A stretch of DNA of 64,000 nucleotides from Heterobilharzia americana (GCA_944470555.2 OX104128.1:1302001-1366000), one strand, 5' to 3'. Counted from the first letter of the stretch, positions 45,486-56,981 are shown. The notes: a model not told the origin generated them from the sequence alone. Translations and numbers: made by a program.

Positions 45486-45689
45486 CTTTGGTGACTAGCT
45501 TCGATGCGAAAGGCTGTTTGAACTCAAACTGACTGAAAAATCCTTGAACCTTGAGTAGTGTCCGTTGTTATATGGTGTATCCTGGTAGATTTTCTCAGCT
45601 GGTTTCTAGAATTATTTATTTTGCAAGAAAGTAAAGCAATAGACTATCGTTGACAGATGCAGACTTATAAGTTGTAACAGTGCCGTTTC

Positions 45690-46290
45690 CCAACTTGTGT
45701 CATCTGTGACATTGACAAGACATCCGACTATCTTTCACACGATGAATATATTGAACTGCAGTCCATTCTCTCATGTTGTACGGCTGTGAGATGTGGCCAC
45801 TAATAGTAGAAGATTTGAAGTGATTACAGGTGTCTTCGTAGGATTGCTCACGTTTGGTGGAATCAATGCGTGAGCATTGTTGAGGTCAAGCGAAGAGTAC
45901 TAGGTAAAAGAGGTCAGTCGGTTGATGAGGTTGTAAACCGTAGTCGAATGAGATGGCCTAGACACGTATTGCGTTTGCCACCGCGATCCATCGCCTACCT
46001 CGATGTTGCATGTTAAGGGAAGCTGAATTACGTTGAAAGAGGGTTCAGGGTGGTAAGATCAAGAAGTGGTACTAGTTCATGAAGCCTCTTACTACTGACC
46101 TCAGCCGTGTGGGGAGATATAGACTGCCTAATTGGGGTCCCTGAGACGTAAAGAATCAGTGGTTGACGACTCTTGGTGACGTGGATGGAAATAGATCACA
46201 ATACCATCCTTTTTCTGTGGAAACTGAGAAACACATTGATCTTATTTGTAGATCCTGTACAAAGACCGTGTACGCGTAAGCGATACAAGG
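45690..46290 (+). pseudogene. RTE2 relic, second plus-strand copy
   Basis: Frames contain LYGCEMWPLIVEDLK, a DCSR/VWWNQ-type stretch, KRGQSVDEVVNRSRMRWPRH (with VLRLPPRSI after it), then a terminal block (ctgcctaattggggtccctg, CLIGVPET in one frame and WGP-D in another) followed by VDGNRSQYHPF-like sequence. It is colinear with 42430-42915. Frameshifts are numerous. Confidence 0.7.
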
Positions 46291-47319
46291 TGCTCTATCA
46301 TTCCATTTCAGCTTTTACACTTTTAACTTAATCTTTTTAAATCCTTGACTTCAACACTGAATGGTACGGGTTTGCAACACCGAGGAATCATCACTATGTT
46401 CATGGTTGCAGATATGTCTTGCTAACGAGTTCTGACAAGCATATAATCTACGTTTAGCAGGACTTTTGTCGATTGGCTATCATAATCTAATACTAAAATA
46501 GAATGTGCCCCTGTTTTGCATCACTCAGCTTACTGGCAATACTCCAACACTTCTATGATGAAATTTGTTTGACCATTCCTAAGCACTAAGGACTAAACAG
46601 TAACACAAACTGCTCACTGGTGACCAACTCGTGTAAACATTGTATAAACTACACTATCAAGTCTCATTATCCAGATAAAAAAACACTTTGCTTCCTTATT
46701 CGTCATTGTTTTATTTCTCTGAAACAAGAAGTATCATTTTCTGATGTCGAACAAGTTTTATAAAACTTTTGAGTGGTTCACAGTCGTAACACCCTCCTAA
46801 AATTAGTTGTCATCAATAAAGAGTGAGTGAATTTACCTTATCTTTATTAAACGACACCATGTTAACCGAGACGATAATAATCATCATTATCGTGATATAT
46901 TCGACTATATAACAATAACCATAACAATTGGATACATTGTACTAAATGAGTAGCATATATCCTCTCGAATAAATGATAAAATTCTGAACTAGAAGACCTG
47001 GAAATCTTGCATTTCATTGCATAACAGGTTATGTTTGTATACCGCTATAACTATACACTTTTAAACTACAAGGATGTAGGTTGCATTTCTACAAATCTGA
47101 GCATTTTCGAGATAGAACTTAATAATTCTAACGTTTGATCCCAAGATATGGTCAGGGTTTCTTCAGAGAAAATTCCTCGGTGTCCAACATGCATGTTTGT
47201 TATTCAGTCAAATCATGCCCAAGATTCATAGGAACTGTCGAATATTTTATTTAATCTCATGGTTTATATGAAACTGGTTGACTTTATGGTACCGCTAATT
47301 AAGGAACGACATTAATGGT
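46291..47319. other. no recognised feature
   Basis: AT-rich spacer without recognised repeats or frames. Confidence 0.5.
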
Positions 47320-47690
47320 GGATAGTGACTACCGGTGGAATTCAGGATGCGCGTTTCTTCCTATTTAGGACTCATCAGCTGGATGTACCTGCATCCCGGT
47401 TAGCGATGTTGTTTCCGCTAGGACTCGAACCCGGGACCGATCGCTTCAAACGCCTGAGCGTTATCCAGTAGACCACCGACTCACAATAGCAGCTTCTTGT
47501 GTGACGGGTATAGTTTTAATGTAGTTGCTTGTATAGGACGAAACATGCTTCGTGGATTCCACTACTAGCCACTATCCATCATTAACATATGATTGAAACA
47601 CTGGCAATACCGAAGCATCAGCGCAGGAGCCCATATGTCACGAGAGACAGATCAATCCGGTTTACTCAATGGCGGTATCATATAAACAAC
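47320..47690. mobile_element. SINE1 inverted pair with near-complete head
   Basis: The minus-strand copy (47320-47520) has the best SINE1 head: A-box-like tggtctactggataacgctc and B box cccgggttcgagtcctagc on the minus strand, then the hammerhead. A plus-strand piece follows directly (47520-47690): a short partial ribozyme (ataggacgaaacatgcttcg, then tggattccactactagcc) and the SINE1 tail (gcatcagcgcaggagcccat, then gatcaatccggtttactcaa). Confidence 0.75.
47333..47388 (-). ncRNA. hammerhead ribozyme (SINE1), nearly complete
   Basis: The minus strand has CTGATGA and GAAA intact. The closing pair of stem II is G-A instead of G-C, stem I (atccag/ctgaat) has one mismatch, and stem III has C-A at its second pair with an AUC triplet. 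It may be weakly active or inactive. Confidence 0.65.
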
Positions 47691-47814
47691 AACAATGAAG
47701 AAACAGTATTGCTTGAAGAACTAAGGAGAGGTGAAAAAGTACCAGACAGGTATTTCCCACCTTCCTGGTTATCATTAGAATCAAATAATCTGTAACCCAT
47801 TTCCAGGAGAAAGG

Positions 47815-48705
47815 AGTCGATGACTTGAGTCTAATGTCACGCAAACTCGAAGATCTACATGCAAAAAGTAACTAGTTGAAGGAAGAGGCAGCACAGAAGG
47901 GACTTTAGGTGAAAGTAGAGAAGACAGAGGTGATGATGATACCCAACCAACACAACCATCAACACCACCACCACCACCAACAACAACAAGCTTCAATCAA
48001 CATCAACGCGACAAACGGCAGAAAGCAAGTTGCCTCTCTCACCTAACACATAGGCGGCACTGTTTCAACTACAGGCAACACACATGAGCACATCAAAGCC
48101 ACAATCGGAAAGACAGCAAGACAAGCATTCATTAACCTGAAACCAGTGTGCAGATCTTCTGACACTCAGCATAAAGCCTGAACAACATCCGCATTTTCAA
48201 CACCAACACCAACACCAACGTCAAGTCAGTGCTCCTATTCGGCTCACAGACTCGACAAGTCACGAATAGCATTTCAAATAAACTACAGATATTCATCAAC
48301 AACTGCTGTCTACGCTGACTCGTTACGCAAGCTCAAATGGCCAGAAAGAATAAGCAAGAAGGAACTCACTCGGACTGGTTGACAACGAACCAACCAACCA
48401 ACAACCTATAACTCAACAAATATGCATAGGAAGGAAGTGGTGATGGATTGTGTTGTGGATGCAGTGAGAGGACGGATCGGGGACATCACGCGTAGCAGGC
48501 GAGTCAGTCTCTCGAGTGGAACCCGTATGGGAAACGAATAGTTGAGTTTCTGAGTCGAGGGTGACATGGAAGAGATGGTGTTAGGAAGAAATGAAAGTTT
48601 GTGGGCAGTTGTGGAGGCAAGTTGAAAAGATTTCAGAGAATAGAGTGTATTGGAGACATGCTACTGAAGCCCTATGTTCTCGTATCATCCAAAGCGACAA
48701 ATAGT
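47815..48705 (+). pseudogene. SR2-like RTE copy, close twin of the inverted copy at 51.7 kb
   Basis: The copy begins after RT motif C (MSRKLEDLHAKSN-like) and passes the His/Gln low-complexity block (accatcaacaccaccaccac) and the C-terminal domain. It ends at atccaaagcgacaaatagtg. It shares with 51718-52520 a triple accaac tandem (48213-48230), a cgtagcaggcgagtcagtct block and many substitutions not found in other copies. Stops interrupt all frames. Confidence 0.85.
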
Positions 48706-49446
48706 GAATGATAATAGTACTATATCCATCGCCTTGCATGTTTTAGAGTTATCCATTAAAGGATACTATGAAATGGGAGGCAACTCTTATGAAGGAGTAC
48801 CAGTTGTTGGGTCGAAGTGATCAACTTCTGTTGACAGATGCATTCCTGTATGGATGTCTGAATAACGTCATACTGTAGACCGTAATATGATGAGTATTCG
48901 GCCAATATCAAAGCTCCGTATAGGAACTTATCTATCAAAAAATGTCGACCAATGCAACCCAGTCTAGTAACGGGAAATTACAAGTAACAATAAACAACAG
49001 AAGATGAGCATAGTTTGAAATCTTTATTTTACACTAGCTAAAGATTATTGGTTTCTAAGATATCTGACAAATAAGACATTTATTATCAGCCAGTTAGCCA
49101 TATCATAGACCTTTAGATATCTAATATTCATTTCCTTATTAATGATATCAACCTTTATCTAATCAATTGGAACACGATGACGGTTTCAACGGTTAAATGA
49201 GAATGTCACTAATTCAATAAAAATTTCTTATAAATTTTAATCATCTTAGAAAAGAAAAGAAATAAAGGATGAAATACACATCTGTTTGTTTATCTATGAA
49301 AGTAAAATAATTTTAAAAAAGGAAACTAGAAAGGAATATGAAACCAATAAAATTTGATTTATTTTACTCAAAAAAGAGGAACAATTTTATCTCTCTAAAT
49401 ATCTTCTAATTTATATAAAATTATGAAAAATATTTATTACTACACA
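48706..49446. other. no recognised feature
   Basis: AT-rich spacer. Confidence 0.5.
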
Positions 49447-49480
<34 letters not shown>

Positions 49481-50377
49481 GTCCCTTGGGTTCCTAGTGG
49501 AAAATAGGGCTTCAGTAGCACGTCTTCAGTGACCTCTGTTCTCTGAGATCTTTTGAACCTGGCTCCACGACAGCCCATAAGCTCTCATTTCCTCCTCACA
49601 CCATCTCCTCCATGTCACCCTCGGACGTCCAACTCGTCGCTTCCCATGGGGATTCCACTCGAGGGACTGGCCTGATGCGTGATGTCCCCAGTCGGTCTTC
49701 TCAGTGTATGCCCAACACAATCCATCTCCACTTCCTTCCTATGCATATTTGTTGGGTGATAGGTTGTTGGTTGGTTCGTTCCCAGAGTTCCTTGTTGCTT
49801 ATTCTTATTATTCTGGCAATCCATCTGATCTTCAGTATCGAGCTAGCGTAAGCAGTTGTTGATGAATGTGTGTAGTTTATTGGAAATCCCTTTCGTGACG
49901 CGCCAAGTCTGTGAACCATCACACAGAAGCACAGACTTGACTGAGGTTGGTGTTGAAAATCCGGATGTTGTTCCACATGCTGAGTGCAGAAGATCTCCAC
50001 ACTGGTTTCAGGCTAATGAACGCCTGTCCTGCTTTTCCGATTCTGGCTTTGACATCCTCGTCTGTGCCCGTGTCGCCTGTAGTTGAAACAGTGCTTCCTA
50101 GGTAGGTGAAGGAGGTTACTTCCTTCCTGCCGTTTCTGCCGTTGATGGTGACTGGAGTTTGTTGTTGTTGTTGGAGTTGTTGGTGTGGTATCTTCATCAC
50201 CTGTGTCTTCTCTATATTCACTTGAAGTCCCATCTTCGCTGCCTCTTCTACCAACTTGTTAGTTTTTGCCTGTAGATCTTCAAGTTTGTGTGACATCAGG
50301 CACAAGTCATCGGCTAAATCCAAGTCTTCTAGGTTCTTTTCCGTAGTCCAGCGTATCCCCTTCTTTTCGCTCCCCAT
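49447..50377 (-). pseudogene. SR2-like RTE copy, young-looking, 5'-truncated
   Basis: The ATT run 49447-49480 marks the 3' end. The minus-strand frame is open for 152 codons from just before motif C (MGSEKKGIRWTTEKNLEDLD, then ADDLCLMSHKLEDLQ). It covers VNIEKTQVMKIPHQQ, TINGRNGRKEV, FTYLGSTVSTTGDT and IGKAGQAFISLKPVWRSSAL, followed by the C-terminal domain in two other frames. Motif C reads LADDL in place of FADDL. The truncation point abuts a (TA)n array at 50387. It is among the copies closest to the near-complete element. Confidence 0.9.
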
Positions 50378-50383
50378 TACTAC

Positions 50384-50386
<3 letters not shown>

Positions 50387-50429
<43 letters not shown>
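50387..50429. repeat. (TA)n microsatellite
   Basis: About 21 uninterrupted TA units directly beside the 5' truncation point of the RTE copy. Confidence 0.95.
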
Positions 50430-50430
<1 letters not shown>

Positions 50431-50574
50431 TCTACTATTCTTATTATCTAACAATGACACTGTAATATATAACACACACAAACACAATAGATGCGATATG
50501 CTCAATAGACAAACTTAACACTGTAAAAAACTATATCCGTTTAACAGATGAAGTAGATAAAGATGACTGTATGA

Positions 50575-50760
50575 TGTATTCATCTTGGCAACAAGCAGTG
50601 GAATCTGATTTGCACATTTCCTGCTATTCGGGACTCATCATTTGCATGGACCAGTATCCTGGTGAGTTATATTGGTCCCACTGAAACTCAAAAAACCTAG
50701 TAATGGACCCATCGCTTCAAACGCTATGGCGTCACCCACTGGGTCATAACAATTCTTTAA
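50575..50760 (-). mobile_element. SINE1 copy, minus strand, decayed
   Basis: The ribozyme relic (plus strand gcagtggaatctgatttgca, cgggactcatcatttgcatg; core ATGATGA on the minus strand) is followed by a weak B box and a head remnant (plus strand ggcgtcacccactgggtcat). Confidence 0.6.
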
Positions 50761-50807
50761 CATACTGCTAAATTATAGAAAGGAGAAATGAATAGAAACA
50801 GTTGCTA

Positions 50808-50985
50808 TTATTTGTCCTTTGAGTTTCTAGTGGAATATAGGGATTTACTAGCACGTCGACATTTCACTCTCTTCTCTCCAGTCTTCTCAACCTGGCTGCA
50901 CGACTCCCTAAAACCTTTCATTTCTTCCTAAATGATCTCTTCCATATCACTCTCGTCTTAAGCTTCCAACTCATCGTTTCCCATT
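50808..50985 (-). pseudogene. SR2-like RTE 3'-end scrap
   Basis: Plus-strand ctagtggaatatagggattt and the following block are the reverse complement of the last 180 bp of the element. No domain is complete. Confidence 0.75.
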
Positions 50986-51717
50986 CACCTCCCAGTGAAT
51001 TTCTTAGTTCGCAGAAGAAAACAGCTGGCATATAATCATCATCACCATCTATTTGAAAACACATTAATGTATGGAGGAAGAGATTTAGATATTGTCGCGT
51101 GATCACCTTTGGCGTTTAAACTTAGTCAACATGAAGCCGTATAAAGTGAAAAAACTCAGTTGTCATCTCTCACGGATCAAAAAGTAAAAAGAAGATGAGG
51201 TTTACTCATTCAGTGAGAGATTTTTAAACCAATTGTGAGTTAAACTCTTGAGTTTTCCTTATTAACAATGATGATATGAACTATTGTACGTATAACTATA
51301 TCAGATTTTGTATAGTTAACAGTCAACACTGCATAATCTTCAGCATAAAGATTCACTACACAAACTATTGTAAAACTGTATATCAGATGATCACGTAAGT
51401 GTCTGTTTTTTTCAGTTATGTACTGTAAACTTAGGCATAGATTCTGTTTTCATCTTCATTTACCAGAAAATGAGGTTGGTCTAAAATTAACAGTCGATAG
51501 GTAACACGAGCGAAGTATTGCCGGAAACCGACTTAAGATATAACGAAGACTGAATGTATACTTTTTCAATTTATTTTATTGCTGAGGCTAATGGTCATCT
51601 GTTGATGATAGAAATCTGAGGAAAGCCTTCATCTCTTACAGCATCATTTATGAAGACAACTTTCATATTATGTTATGATGGAAGGAGAATGCAAGTGTAC
51701 TATCCTACTCCAGTGAC
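50986..51717. other. no recognised feature
   Basis: AT-rich spacer. Confidence 0.5.
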
Positions 51718-52520
51718 ATTTAATCCTTTTGGTTCCTACTGAGACACAGGGATTCAGTAGCATGTCTCCAATACACTCTATTCTCTGAAATCTTTTCAAC
51801 TTGCCTCCACAACTGCCCACAAACTTTCATTTCTTCCTAACACCATCTCTTCCATGTCACCCTCGACTCAGAAACTCAACTATTCGTTTCCCATACGGGT
51901 TCCACTCGAGAGACTGACTCGCCTGCTACGCGTGATGTCCCCGATCCGTCCTCTCACTGCATCCACAACACAATCCATCACCACTTCCTTCCTATGCATA
52001 TTTGTTGAGTGATAGGTTGTTGGTTGGTTGGTTCGTTGCCAACCAGTCAGAGTGAGTTCCTTCTTGCTTATTCTTTCTGGCCATTTGAGCTTGCGTAACG
52101 AGTCATCGTAGGCAGCAGTTGTTGATGAATATCTGTAGTTTGTTTGAAATGCTTTTCGTGACTTGTCGAGTCTGTGAGCCGAATAGGAGTACTGACTTGA
52201 CGTTGGTGTTGGTGTTGGTGTTGAAAATGCGGATGTTGTTCAGGCTTTATGCTGATTGTCAGAAGATCTGCACACTGGTTTCAGGTTAATGAATGCTTGT
52301 CTTGCTGTCTTTCCGATTGTGGCTTTGATGTGCTCATGTGTGTTGTCTGTAGTTGAAACAGTGCTGCCTATGTGTTAGGTGAGAGAGGCAACTTGCTTTC
52401 TGCCGTTTGTCGCGTTGATGTTGATTGGAGTTTGTTGTTGTTGGTGGTGGTGGTGTTGATCGTGATGTTGGTTGGGTATGATCATCACCTCTGTCTTCTC
52501 TACGTTCACTTGAAGTCCCA
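51718..52520 (-). pseudogene. SR2-like RTE copy, inverted twin of the 47.8-48.7 kb copy
   Basis: The minus-strand copy runs from LGLQVNVEKT-like sequence through the low-complexity block (with an extra atcacgatc before the CACCAC run) and the C-terminal region to the 3' end. By eye it differs from its twin at only a few percent of positions. The 5' and 3' flanks are unrelated to those of the twin, so the similarity stops at the element. Confidence 0.85.
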
Positions 52521-52644
52521 GGTGTTGACATTAATTATGTTATGCTCACCTGATCGATTCTAATCGGCTAGTTTCATCCTTTCTTTCTTCCTTTTTTACC
52601 AATTCTAGAATAGCATTCTGCACAACAACCTCCAAAAGTACTGA

Positions 52645-52765
52645 TACTAGATGATAACTGAGGGTGAAATGAAAATCTGAACTACGGTGCAATTCGAAGC
52701 AACGACTACTGCGTTCCCCACCTGGTAGTCTACCAAGTGAGCTACAAGCACGTTGCATAACATAT
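52645..52765 (-). mobile_element. SINE4 copy
   Basis: Minus strand: head (cttgtagctcacttggtaga), B box (gcttcgaattgcaccg) and the trailing cagattttcatttcaccct, as in the other SINE4 copies. Confidence 0.7.
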
Positions 52766-53149
52766 TATTCATCATAAACATTATATTCTGTAGGTTGTAA
52801 AGCAGTTGAGGAAGATCCACGTAATACGCACTTGCTAACTCTGTTACTATTGTTCTTTTTGCCTTATTCAAAACTGGCTATTGTCAAATATTTATAATAT
52901 ACCCACCGAGACTTGGCTTTCCATGACTGTTCACGTGAAGTCCACAAAATGTCCACGACTTTCACTCATTCCTTTCTTCTCATTTTCGTTGTTATCTGCA
53001 GATGAAGAGGATCTTCTGGAAGAGTAATTACTGCTTCATAGACATTGAAATTGAAATTCACTTACTGTACTTCATTCGCATATCCAATCTGTATTTATGA
53101 TTGACATAATGCAGGGGAGAATTATAATGACTCATTGACTTGGTGGATA
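52766..53149. other. no recognised feature
   Basis: AT-rich spacer. Confidence 0.45.
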
Positions 53150-53260
53150 AATCTCTTGTGTTCTAGGTTCTTGTTCCATTTGGAATACTACTCAGCTGAT
53201 GAGTTTTAACATGACGAAACCTCTCTTAGATCCAATTGCTAGCGATAATTCATCATGTAT
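53150..53260 (+). mobile_element. SINE1 ribozyme fragment
   Basis: The block ctactcagctgatgagtttt, aacatgacgaaacctctctt and agatccaattgctagcgata is a SINE1 ribozyme with intact CTGATGA and CGAAA. Stem II is mispaired, and the stem III and I sequences have diverged so that no clear cleavage triplet remains. Confidence 0.55.
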
Positions 53261-53609
53261 GTGTAAATAGTTAGTCGAATTAGAATATCCACCATCACTA
53301 GTCAATAAAGAAAGACAAGACAAATGTAAGTATGCACAACTTGTTGTATGCATAGTTGCATAATCTACACACGTATACAACTATGGTACACATAAAGATG
53401 GCACATGGACAAAAAAGCTAAATACTAACTGGATCTGCTTAATAATCTAATTAGTAATTTATTTCTCTCAGAAAACATTCACATCTTAAGTAACTATGAA
53501 GTTAAGCTACCAAAGGAAGTCACTTTTTGTGTGTGTGAATGTGCGTGTGGTTAGTTGAATTTTTAGTAAATGTCAAGGTGATTGGAATCACGAGTGTAAT
53601 TTTTAACGA

Positions 53610-53824
53610 ATATTATTATTATTAGTATTGTTTATCCTCTAGGTTCCTGGTGGAACATAGAATTACAGTAGCACGTCACCGTTGCACTCTCTTCTCTGCA
53701 ATCTTGTGAACGTCACTCTTCGACTCCCATAAGCTTGTATTTCTCCTCACATGATCTCCTCTATATCACCCTCGGCACCGACGCCCAACTCGTTGTTCCC
53801 TACTTGGATTCCACTCGAGGGACT
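53610..53824 (-). pseudogene. older SR2-like RTE copy, 3' part (host of the nested insertion)
   Basis: The 3' terminus (ATT-type run near 53610-53630) and the last 190 bp of a minus-strand RTE copy are interrupted at cgagggact (53816-53824) by the near-complete element. The rest continues at 57040. Joined in order, the sequence reads as one RTE copy without a gap at the site, so the nesting is secure. Confidence 0.9.
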
Positions 53825-53844
53825 TATTATTATTATTATTATTA

Positions 53845-54762
53845 TTAGTCCCTTGGGTTCCTAGTGGAACATAGGGCTTCAGTAGCACGCCTCCAGTGAC
53901 CTCTGTTCTCTGAGATCTTTTGAACCTGGTTCCACGACAGCCCAGAAGCTCTCATTTCCTCCTCGCACGACCTCCTCCATGTCACCCTCGGACGTCCAAC
54001 TCGTCGCTTCCCATGGGGATTCCACTCGAGGGCCTGACGCGTGATGTCCTCAGTCGGCCTTCTCAGTGTATGCCCAATCCATCTCCACTTCTTCCTGCAT
54101 ATTTGTTGCGTGATAGGTTCTTGGTTGGTTCGTTCCCAGAGTTCCTTGTTGCTTATTTTTTCTGGCCATCTGATCTTCAGCAGCGAGCGTAAGCAGTTGT
54201 TGATGAATGTCTGTAGTTTATTGGAAATGCCTTTCGTGACGCGCCAAGTCTCTGAGCCATACAAGAGCACTGACTTGACGTTGGTGTTGAAAATCCGTAT
54301 CTTGTTCCGCATGCTGAGTGCAGAAGATCTCCACACTGGTTTCAGGCTAATGAACGCCTGTCTTGCTTTTCCGATTCTGACTTTGACGTCCTCGTCCGTC
54401 CCGCCTGTAGTTGAAACAGTGCTTCCTAGATAAGTGAAGGAGGTTACTTCCTTCAAGTTTCTCCCGTTGACGGTGATTGGAGTTTGTTGTTGTTGTTGTT
54501 GATGGTGGTGGTGCGGTATCTTCATCACTTCTGTCTTCTCTATATTCACCTGAAGTCCCGTCTTAGCTGCCTCCTCTGTCAACTTGTTAGTTTTTGCCTG
54601 CAGATCTTCAAGTTTATGTGACATTAGGCATAAGTCATCGGCGAAATCCAAGTCTTCTAGGTTCTTTTCCGTCGTCCAGTGTATCCCCCTCTTCTCGCTG
54701 CCTACTGTTTGCTGCATGATCCAGTCCACCACAATAGGAATATCATGGGGGATAGTAGGCAA
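53845..54762 (-). CDS. RTE polyprotein, downstream part: RT motif C, thumb and C-terminal domain
   Basis: This frame of 305 codons continues the polyprotein after a frameshift; the first eight or so residues before VVDWIMQQ are out of frame and not native. FADD (residues 40-43) is the RT motif C catalytic box. A coiled helix (SHKLEDLQAKTNKLTEEAAK), a His/Gln stretch (84-92), FTYLGSTVS (108-116) and YGSETW (167-172) follow. The RTE C-terminal domain comes next (WRWIGHTLRR 225-234, ALEWNP 243-248, WRRSCEEEMR). The frame ends CSTRNPRD right before the TAA run, as in RTE elements, which lack an RNase H. No stop interrupts this part. A translated product on its own would lack motifs A and B. Confidence 0.9.
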   Translation of the reverse strand: MPTIPHDIPIVVDWIMQQTVGSEKRGIHWTTEKNLEDLDFADDLCLMSHKLEDLQAKTNKLTEEAAKTGLQVNIEKTEVMKIPHHHHQQQQQQTPITVNGRNLKEVTSFTYLGSTVSTTGGTDEDVKVRIGKARQAFISLKPVWRSSALSMRNKIRIFNTNVKSVLLYGSETWRVTKGISNKLQTFINNCLRSLLKIRWPEKISNKELWERTNQEPITQQICRKKWRWIGHTLRRPTEDITRQALEWNPHGKRRVGRPRVTWRRSCEEEMRASGLSWNQVQKISENRGHWRRATEALCSTRNPRD

Positions 54763-56981
54763 CCTTGTTTCACTCCTGTCTTCACTTCAAAGGCATCACT
54801 GAGCTTCCCATTGTGGATTACTTGGCATGTGGCATCTTCATATAGTTGTTGAATGAGGCGGATAAAGGTTTGCGGTACTCCGTAGTATTGAAGCAGTTTC
54901 CAAATTACTTCTCGGTCGACGCTGTCAAAGGCCTTCTCAAAGTCGATGAAGTTGAGGTATAGAGCTGATTGCCATTCTACGCTCTGTTCTATGATGATAC
55001 GAAGCGTTGCAATTTGGTCAGCACATGATTTGTACTTCCTGAAGCCTGCCTGTTCCGGTCGCAGTTTTGAATCCAGTGCGTCTTTAAGCCTCTCCAGGAT
55101 GATGCGGCTTAATATTTTACTTGGGGTGGATAGGAGAGTGATTCCGCGCCAGTTCTTGCAAGCACTGAGGTCTCCCTTCTTCGGCAGTTTGACAAGGTAA
55201 CCCTTCTTCCAATCGTCAGGTACCTTCTCTTCCCTCCACACCTTCTGCAATAGTGGTGTGAGCATGTCCGCTGTTGTCTCTGCATCTGTTCTCAGTGCTT
55301 CTGGCGGTATTCCATCTGGTCCTGCTGCTTTCCCGCATTTCAGTAGCTTTATGGCGTTCAGGACTTCCATTTTCGTTGGGGGATTTATGTTCACTTGTAA
55401 TTCAGCGGCTGCAGGTGGTATTTCTGGACGAAGTGCAGGTGGTGGTCGATTCAAGAGCTTCTTGAAGTGGTCGGCCCATCGTTTCCTCTGTTTCTCTTCT
55501 TTTGTAATTAAATTTCCTTCTTCATCTTTTATTGGTTTCATCTGTGTTGGTCTCTTCCCTGATAGCAACCTGGTTATTTGATACAATGTCGTCAGGTCTC
55601 TCTTACCTGCAGCCTGTTCTGCTTCACTTGCCAGTGTGTCGTAGAAGTGTCGTTTGTCTTTGCGTGCACTCTTCTTCACTTCTTTATCCAGTGTTTTATA
55701 CATTGTGCTCAGTTCCTCTTGTCGTTGAGCATCCTTGCACTGGTTTATCTTCTGCTTCACCATCCTCCTCTCCTCTATCAGCTTCCAGGTATCCGTCGAG
55801 ATCCATTCCTTGTCTTCTTTCTTCTTCCTTCCTAATACTGTTGTGCAGGTTTCTTTCCACATAGCTTTCAAAGACTTCCAGTGTTCTTCTACACAGGTTT
55901 CTTCAGGGATGTCCCTCGACGTCTCCCATTTTGTCTTGATGGCTGCTTTGAAGATCTCCTTTGTAGTTTCATCCTTCAGTTTCCGAGTGTTGTACTTGAA
56001 TTGAGGTCTATCACCAGCTTCCTTGAAGGCTTTTAACTTGATTTCGAAGGTTCCTTGCACTAGATAGTGGTCTGAACCTACATCTGCTCCTCTTCTTGAC
56101 CTTGTGTTAAGTAGACTGCGTCTCCATTTTCTTGAGATTGAGATAAAGTCGATTTGGTTTTTAGTGTGTCCATCTGGTGAAATCCATGTCGCTTTGTGGA
56201 TATCCTTGTGCCTGAACACACTGCCTCCAATCACCAAATCGTTGAATGCACAGAATTCTGCAAACAATTCTCCATTCTCATTCATTTCACCTAGCGCCTC
56301 TCGACCCATGGTTAGTTCTCTTCCCGTGTTGTCCCCTCCCAGTTTGGCATTCATGTCGCCCATTAGAATTTTGATATCGCCAACTGACGTCTTGTCCAGT
56401 GTTGACTGAAGTTGTCTGTAGAATTCCTCCTTTTTCTCTTGCTCTGCATTATTTGTAGGTGCATAACATTGTATGATTGTGACCTTTCTTCCTTTTGAGT
56501 TGAATCTTGCTGTCATGATCCTGGAGGAGATTGGTTCCCACTGCATGAGAGCCTTCGATGCTCTTGAGGACATCATGATAGCCACTCCCTCAGTGTGCTC
56601 GTGGTTGGCGTCTGGGTGACCGGAGTAGATTATTGATTCTCCCGTTGACAGTTTGGAGAGTCCACTCCCATTCCATCTGCTTTCGCAAATCCCAAGCACT
56701 TCGATGTTATACCTTCTCATCTCCTTTGCAATCTGGGCTGCCTTACTGGGTTCAAACATCGTGCGGACATTCCATGTCCCCACGTTTACTTTCGCTTTCA
56801 TCGAGAGAAGACACATCGGCCAATTGGCTTCCCGAAGGCTTTCACCAACTGGCGTCATTTCGCCTCTCCGATTCCAGCGGGGAATAAGTTTGTTTTCATT
56901 TTTTATATTTTGTTTGTGCTTTGAAGTTTCTTTAGCGGTTAGATTTGTTTTACGGGGTAGGGTTGCTAGCCCTATGCCCAA
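54702..56981 (-). CDS. RTE polyprotein, upstream part: endonuclease and RT motifs up to B
   Basis: This frame of 759 codons encodes an apurinic-type endonuclease and most of the RT, used to nick the target and copy the element's RNA. Endonuclease signs are GTWNVRT (68-74), ESRW (100-103), YAPTN (173-177), GDMNAK (208-213), IDFIS (277-281) and GSDHYLV (302-308). RT signs are AGPDGIPPEAL (553-563), PKKGDLSACKNWRGI (600-614), QAGFRKYKSCADQ (644-656), motif A FEKAFDSVDRE (681-691) and motif B KQGCLLSPM (738-746). A base is missing between 54735 and 54736 compared with the 2 kb and 9.8 kb copies, and the last ten residues are therefore out of frame. The native start could be this Met or the MKAK at residue 61. 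Confidence 0.92.
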   Translation of the reverse strand: MGIGLATLPRKTNLTAKETSKHKQNIKNENKLIPRWNRRGEMTPVGESLREANWPMCLLSMKAKVNVGTWNVRTMFEPSKAAQIAKEMRRYNIEVLGICESRWNGSGLSKLSTGESIIYSGHPDANHEHTEGVAIMMSSRASKALMQWEPISSRIMTARFNSKGRKVTIIQCYAPTNNAEQEKKEEFYRQLQSTLDKTSVGDIKILMGDMNAKLGGDNTGRELTMGREALGEMNENGELFAEFCAFNDLVIGGSVFRHKDIHKATWISPDGHTKNQIDFISISRKWRRSLLNTRSRRGADVGSDHYLVQGTFEIKLKAFKEAGDRPQFKYNTRKLKDETTKEIFKAAIKTKWETSRDIPEETCVEEHWKSLKAMWKETCTTVLGRKKKEDKEWISTDTWKLIEERRMVKQKINQCKDAQRQEELSTMYKTLDKEVKKSARKDKRHFYDTLASEAEQAAGKRDLTTLYQITRLLSGKRPTQMKPIKDEEGNLITKEEKQRKRWADHFKKLLNRPPPALRPEIPPAAAELQVNINPPTKMEVLNAIKLLKCGKAAGPDGIPPEALRTDAETTADMLTPLLQKVWREEKVPDDWKKGYLVKLPKKGDLSACKNWRGITLLSTPSKILSRIILERLKDALDSKLRPEQAGFRKYKSCADQIATLRIIIEQSVEWQSALYLNFIDFEKAFDSVDREVIWKLLQYYGVPQTFIRLIQQLYEDATCQVIHNGKLSDAFEVKTGVKQGCLLSPMIFLLWWTGSCSKQ

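Noticed and set aside
54600..54800. Programmed frameshift between the two RTE frames
   Set aside because: Copies at 2 kb and 9.8 kb have one more base here and an unbroken frame, so this is a simple deletion rather than a designed frameshift.
55258..56409. Several plus-strand open frames of about 80-110 codons opposite the RTE polyprotein
   Set aside because: They are antisense shadows of the long minus-strand frame and show no domain of their own.
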